Origin: Nissolia schottii
Taxonomy: Eukaryota > Streptophyta > Magnoliopsida > Fabales > Fabaceae
Reading direction: 5' to 3'
NCBI GenBank assembly: GCA_003254905.1
Contig: QANU01112481.1
Location: forward strand, 348,149-412,148
Length of the DNA stretch: 64,000 bases
A program made the position numbers and the translations under genes. Under the pieces are notes generated by a model. The model was given only the letters and a program-made list of their open reading frames with translations, searched no databases and was not told the DNA's origin. Of the stretch, positions 59,601-64,000 are shown piece after piece (position 1 is the first letter of the stretch; the number at the start of each line of letters is the position of its first letter).

Positions 59601-61336
59601 AATACAAAAAAATGTAAATGGGCATGTATGCATGATTGAGTACCATATGGATAATGCATCCACTGCAATCTCTGCCTCGGGTAGATTTGCGGTCATCAAT
59701 ATAATAATTCTATAATACCAACTCTCCAAGCTGTAAATGCAAATAAACGAAAAATTAAAAAAAAAAATCCATGAAGATGTTGCTGATAATTAAAGACAAC
59801 ATATACATAACATTTATAAGGAAGAGGGAAAATATGGCACACATACATACCTAACACTTGTTATAGAGAGTAATATTATTTTCATTTTTGTTATTTTAAC
59901 ATATAAAAATATAAAATAGGTTTACACTTTGTCACTTCTCTCACAACACATCATGAGAGAAAATGGATCCTATAATATGATATGAAAAGAATGACAATGT
60001 ATAAACATATTTTTGTACGTTGAATGAAGATTTTTCTACTTCTGTTATTTATACCTAGAGATACTGATATGAGACACTTTTCATGTATAAATTATGTGAG
60101 CTAGAACGTTAATTACCCAGATGGTGAATATATCTCAAAAATAAGAAAGAGAAGCAAATGTTAATATTTATATATAAATTTCACATTTTTGTCTACACCA
60201 TGGTTGTTATCATGATATGAATCTCAGGTAAATAACAATTTGCATGTGTTAAGAGAGAGAAAGAGGGGTACCAGAGCATGATTCCAGAAGAAGTAGAGAG
60301 CTTAACAAAGTCCCAAAGGTGAGAGAAAGCTTCAAGAGAGAAACCAGTCCAAGTGAGAGGGCAGCCACCGGAGAGAGCATAGGCAAGGAGGCCCAGAGTG
60401 AGGGCGAGCCAAGAGAAGTTGGTGGTGGCAGTGACGCCGATAACCCCAAACTCCATCTCAGAAACAAAGAACCAAGTGACAAGCAGGTGCACCACGAGGG
60501 CCATGAGGGACACCCACGCAATGACCCCGGTCTTCAGCTGGCTCTGCAGGAACGTCTGCAGAGGGAACTGAAACGCGAAGCAGAAGTGAAGCGGTAGCAG
60601 CCACAGGGCCACTTCTCCGGACAGCTCCGCCACGTCATCAGGCTGCCCCAGAAGCTTCAGCACCGGCGTGGCAAACAGGTAAATAGGCAATAGCAGAATG
60701 CAGCACACCAACAGAACGATCCATGAGCGCTGCATGTAGACCCCTAACATGGAGTACTTCTTCGCCCCATAGGCTTGCCCGCATAGAGTCTCTAACGCGC
60801 TTGCCATGCCCAACTGAAATATATATATATCAACCACATTAATTCCATCTAGGGTTTGTTTAGTGCTACTCTAATATATATGTTATTTGAATTAACCAGG
60901 TGTAATACTTGCTCACCACATTATCACTTATTCATTCATTTTCACATGATTATCTCCCCATAAACATTATTCTAAATAACAATTTTTTTTTTTAGAAAAA
61001 AAAAAAAGGGAATTATAGTGTAATAGTATTTATTTATTATACCAAGAGGCCAAAGTCGAAGCCAACGATAACGTTGGTGGCAATGGAGAAAGCAGCGAGT
61101 TCAAGGTCGCCGAGGTGGCCAGCGAAGGCTTGTGTGATGACAAACATAGAGAAGGAAGTAATGCGGCTGAAAATTGCGGGGCCCACTATGTGCCATAGCT
61201 TCCTTGATTCAATCCAAACCTTTCGAAACAGATCTTCTTGATCATGCTCTCCTCCTCCATCCCTTAATAAAGGTTCAACATTCTCCAACATTTGAACCTT
61301 TGCTTCCCCTAACGGTGAAGTCTCGTTGCTAGGCAT
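56650..61336 (-). CDS. MATE efflux transporter (DETOXIFICATION family), MATE B, 7 exons
   Basis: Exons on the minus strand: 61336-61043, 60813-60272, 59730-59644, 58733-58677, 57407-57050 (fused equivalent of A's exons 5+6), 56911-56822 and 56709-56650. They join in phase and give 495 aa, the same length as MATE A. The start MPSNETSPLGEAKVQ is preceded by an in-frame stop. Conserved motifs: [117 protein letters not shown] and [18 protein letters not shown]. As for MATE A, a 12-helix cation-coupled exporter is expected and the substrate is unknown. Most differences from A are conservative; the loop VSEMEFGVIGVTATTN replaces [16 protein letters not shown]. It is in tandem with MATE A in the same orientation. 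Confidence 0.95.
58254..58281. repeat. (TA)n microsatellite in MATE B intron 4
   Basis: Uninterrupted TA run preceded by short ACACACA sequence. Confidence 0.9.
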
Positions 61337-61433
61337 GGTTCTTAATAAGTCTCCCTAGCCTTTGAAACCCAAAATTGATGAATAAAACGAAACAAGATCA
61401 GGGACGAGACAAGTTCACAAATCGCACGCTAGC

Positions 61434-61442
61434 TTTATATAA
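61434..61442 (-). promoter_or_regulatory. Candidate TATA box of MATE B
   Basis: Minus-strand TTATATAAAG about 100 bp upstream of the ATG at 61336, matching the position of the MATE A candidate. Confidence 0.55.
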
Positions 61443-61443
61443 T

Positions 61444-62321
61444 AGGATACCTTTGAATTTAATTATGAGCTATAGTGGAGAAAGCGCCTTAAAAACAATT
61501 AAACAACTTTTTTAGCCTTTTAGGAAAAAAAATAATAAAATCGAAACATATATGCACTTGATCTGTTCCGGGCTCAACACCATATGTGGTATATGCTAAG
61601 CCTATATAGTATTTTTATTTTTATGCCTTTTTAGAGATGAGATACATGCATGGTTTCAGGTTATTTAGAAACATGATCATATATGGTCCTTCCCAAGTGG
61701 GGTCACGGCTGAGACTGAGACGGCCTCTCTTTTTTGTGTCCATAGATATAGCATAGGGTCACTGCTTACCTCATCTTATTTTCGTATCAAGTATTTCATG
61801 AGGTTTCTCCTGTATCCTTCGCTGTATCTATCTCTTGTATTTGTATATAAAATAAGTGAAGCATGGTTATGTGTTGGTTCATTTCTAGAAGAGAAAAAAA
61901 AGGTAAGGGTGAACACCACTTAATTAGGTGTCTACTGGTGTTCATTACTATATCCACACTACTACTATATACATACAAATATTATTTTCTTTGTTTTTCC
62001 CATATTCACAGTCCTTGTCTTATATAACAAACTTATTACTTAAAATACTAGATATAATTAAAATTTTGATTAAAATTCAAACTTACTAAAATATAATTAA
62101 ATATTAATATTTAAATTGAAATATTATTACCAAAAACACTAATTTATCATCGAGAAATATATTAATTGATTTAACTACCCAAACAAGAAATAAATTAATC
62201 AAAATTTAGTATAAGACTTCTCAAATAAGAAGGAAAAAAAAATCTGTTTTCTATGAATAATTATTAGAATTAGTAAACTAATTAACTTTTGGAAGATTTA
62301 CTTCCTATAATTTATTTCAAC
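61444..62321. other. Upstream region of MATE B, no gene seen
   Basis: AT-rich intergenic sequence. A 60-codon minus-strand frame (61978-61796) is not supported. Confidence 0.5.
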
Positions 62322-62900
62322 TAGGGGTGAACATGGGTCGTATCCAACCCGCCGACCCGCCAAATCCGACCCAATCCGATCCGGGCGGGTCGGGTTTGGC
62401 GGGTCGGCATGGGTCAGACCCGAACAACCCGCTTAGGTAGACGGGTCGAGTCTCGGATTCGAAATCCTAAAACCGACCCGACCCGTGACCCGCATATATA
62501 TAGCATCTATAACTCATTCTTTCACTTTCACTCTGTCTCTTTCATCTTCTAATGACTCTTCGTCCACCATCGACCCATCCCACTCCCCACCCGCGACCCC
62601 ATTGCTGCCGTGCGCGTCTGCCGTCGCCGGCCCCGTCCCCTCCACCTCCCCCTCGACCCCGCAGCCTCTTTCCCTAATTTTGCTCTTTGTTGTTTGCTTT
62701 GTCTCTGTGTGTGTGTGTGTGCGCGCGCGCACGCGCATGTGTGTGTGTGTGTGTGCGCGCACGCGCATGTATGTGTGTGTGTGTGCGCGGGCTGCTGTGG
62801 TTAAAAAAACAATTTTTTCAAAAAAAAAAAAAAAAAANGACATCGGGTTGGGTCTGTGACATGGGCGGGTCCTACCCGACCCGACCCATGTGCACCCCTA
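62322..62900. mobile_element. hAT-like MITE, 579 bp, with near-perfect 8-bp TSD
   Basis: The left end is TAGGGGTGAACATGGGTCG; the right end, reverse-complemented, is TAGGGGTGCACATGGGTCG. Flanks are ATTTCAAC (62314-62321) and ATTTCAAA (62901-62908), a 7-of-8 match. TAGGGGTG ends with 8-bp duplications fit the hAT superfamily. Near both ends GGGTCGGG/CCCGACCC-type motifs are repeated. The interior has a GC-rich block and a GT/GC simple repeat. Plant-style ORFs here (62485-62917) arise from low complexity. An ambiguous base lies at 62838 after a poly-A run. Confidence 0.8.
62705..62790. repeat. (GT)n/(GC)n compound microsatellite inside the MITE
   Basis: Two similar blocks of GTGTGTGTGTGCGCGC and ACGCGCATGT in tandem. 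Purine-pyrimidine alternation could favour non-B DNA. Confidence 0.9.
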
Positions 62901-62908
62901 ATTTCAAA

Positions 62909-64000
62909 GCAACTTAAGTGTTTCAATGAATCTAATTAAAGTTAAGAGCCTATAAAGTATATTGCTTAAGTATTTAATTTTGATGATTTATTAGGGTAAA
63001 AGACCTTTTACTTGATTTGAGAAAGTGAAAGAATCAAATTGTGCGTGACAACTTTTATTTAATTTATTATTAGCTTAAATATGGTTTGGACAGTCTGAAA
63101 TTTGGTTAGGATTTAATTTTTTTCTTCTTCTAAACATATACAAATTGGGTAATTATTCTTGCACATCTAGACATTGCACACTTAGGCTATTTTCCGTTCT
63201 CAAGCAGGTAAGAGTTTACTGACTCAACATGATAGATAATAAGACCTAACTTTGTGGTTGTATAGGACATAACCATATGGTTTACAAAGACACAACTTTT
63301 CTGCAAATACAGACACAATCTTACCTAATAAAAAGACCTAACCTTTATGTTGATTTAGACACAATTAATTTAAATAAACAAACACCATCTTTTATCAAAC
63401 TCAAACACAACCTTGGATTACACCGTAATGAACCTTAATTATAAGGAGGGTGTGCAGCTAGTGTACACTGTAGGGGTGTGCAAAAATCGGGACTCATAAA
63501 AATTAGGTGAGAGATTTTAATTGTTTTTGTTTATCAAGCAAAATTTTATGATTGTGACTTTTCAAAATTTTGTTAACTACTTTTTAGTATAAGATTTCCA
63601 AATAAGAAATTTCATATGCATATCTTTTCAAATAGCGGGTGAGAGAGTTAACTATTTTTACTTACGTGTCAAGATTTAATTAATCGACACTCGGTACATA
63701 ACAATCAAATTGTTAATTTTTATTCTTTATTCTTTTATGTTGATATAAAACATAATATTAGTTTAGATTTCATAGTTTAAGTTCAAAATATGATTTTGTA
63801 TAATAGTTAGTTAGATGGTTTTTAAAATAATTTAAATTTCAAAAGTAATTTTTATTTACTACAAAAAAATACATTTTAAAATAGTAAAATTTATTTCCAT
63901 TCAACTTTTATATACATATTTTAAAAGTGAGAAATGTTAAGGTCTCATAGCTTTTTAGCGTAATAATCATTCTAACAACTCTTATGAATGACATTTAGTG
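62909..64000. other. Gene-free AT-rich terminal stretch
   Basis: No supported coding region or delimited repeat. A segment near 63640-63690 (GTGAGAGAGTTAACTATTTTTACTTACGTGTCAAGATTTAATTA in pieces) resembles 445-490 (GTGTGAGAAAGTCAATTATT..., TTACGTAACAAGATTTGATTA). The window ends may therefore share a dispersed repeat. Confidence 0.45.

Noticed and set aside
62485..62917. Several Cys/Val- or His-rich ORFs on both strands
   Set aside because: They are translations of the GT/GC microsatellite inside the hAT-like MITE.
1..64000. tRNA, rRNA, CRISPR arrays or bacterial operon features
   Set aside because: None seen by reading; the sequence is plant nuclear in character. A tRNA scan was not possible, so a missed tRNA cannot be fully excluded.

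Overview
This is a window of AT-rich plant nuclear DNA. Genes are split by GT-AG introns, intergenic space is long, and plant transposons dominate: CACTA, MULE, hAT MITE, LINE, SINE and a solo LTR. The style of the repeats and the two gene families suggest a dicot, most likely a legume such as soybean. That assignment is inference; nothing in the sequence proves the species.

Only three intact protein-coding genes can be reconstructed, all on the minus strand. (1) A BTB/NPH3-family gene (13995 to 11028, 4 exons, 626 aa) related to the phototropin-signalling adaptor NPH3. Its second intron must use a non-canonical GC donor, and its third carries an AU-like SINE. (2) A MATE/DETOXIFICATION transporter, here MATE A (54009 to 47695, 8 exons, 495 aa), whose fourth intron is 3.8 kb and repeat-laden. 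(3) A tandem paralogue, MATE B (61336 to 56650, 7 exons, 495 aa), in which A's exons 5 and 6 are fused exactly. Between the two MATE genes lies a 1,136-bp block (55092-56227), bounded by single N characters. It appears base-for-base identical to exons 1-2 of MATE A, so it is more likely an assembly duplicate than a third gene.

Layout: 1-10.8 kb is intergenic, with a long-TIR element (0.55-1.35 kb) and a large degraded repeat (4.6-8.3 kb). 11.0-14.2 kb is the NPH3 gene. 15.5-18.1 kb is a MULE with ~120-bp TIRs carrying a decayed plant-mobile-domain (PMD) gene. 18.5-21.8 kb is repeat DNA with a 1.3-kb solo LTR inserted. 23.76-26.62 kb is a complete non-autonomous CACTA element with perfect ACT target-site duplications, dense ACCGTCGGT/ACCGACGGT subterminal repeats, two related MIRNA-like foldbacks and an acidic ORF broken by one stop. 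26.7-32 kb is repeats plus an unrecognised ORF with a 15-aa tandem repeat. 32.24-37.13 kb is a probable second, degraded CACTA with other repeats nested in it. 37-47.6 kb is gene-poor, with a gap in a TA microsatellite, a LINE fragment and a SINE-like unit. 47.7-61.4 kb is the MATE cluster. 62.32-62.90 kb is a hAT-like MITE with 8-bp target-site duplications.

The three genes do not form a pathway. The MATE pair is an ordinary tandem duplication of putative export transporters; the NPH3 gene is independent. The observations most worth following are the paired foldbacks inside the CACTA element, the intron presence/absence between the MATE paralogues, the GC-AG intron, and the probable assembly duplication that would otherwise be annotated as a gene.
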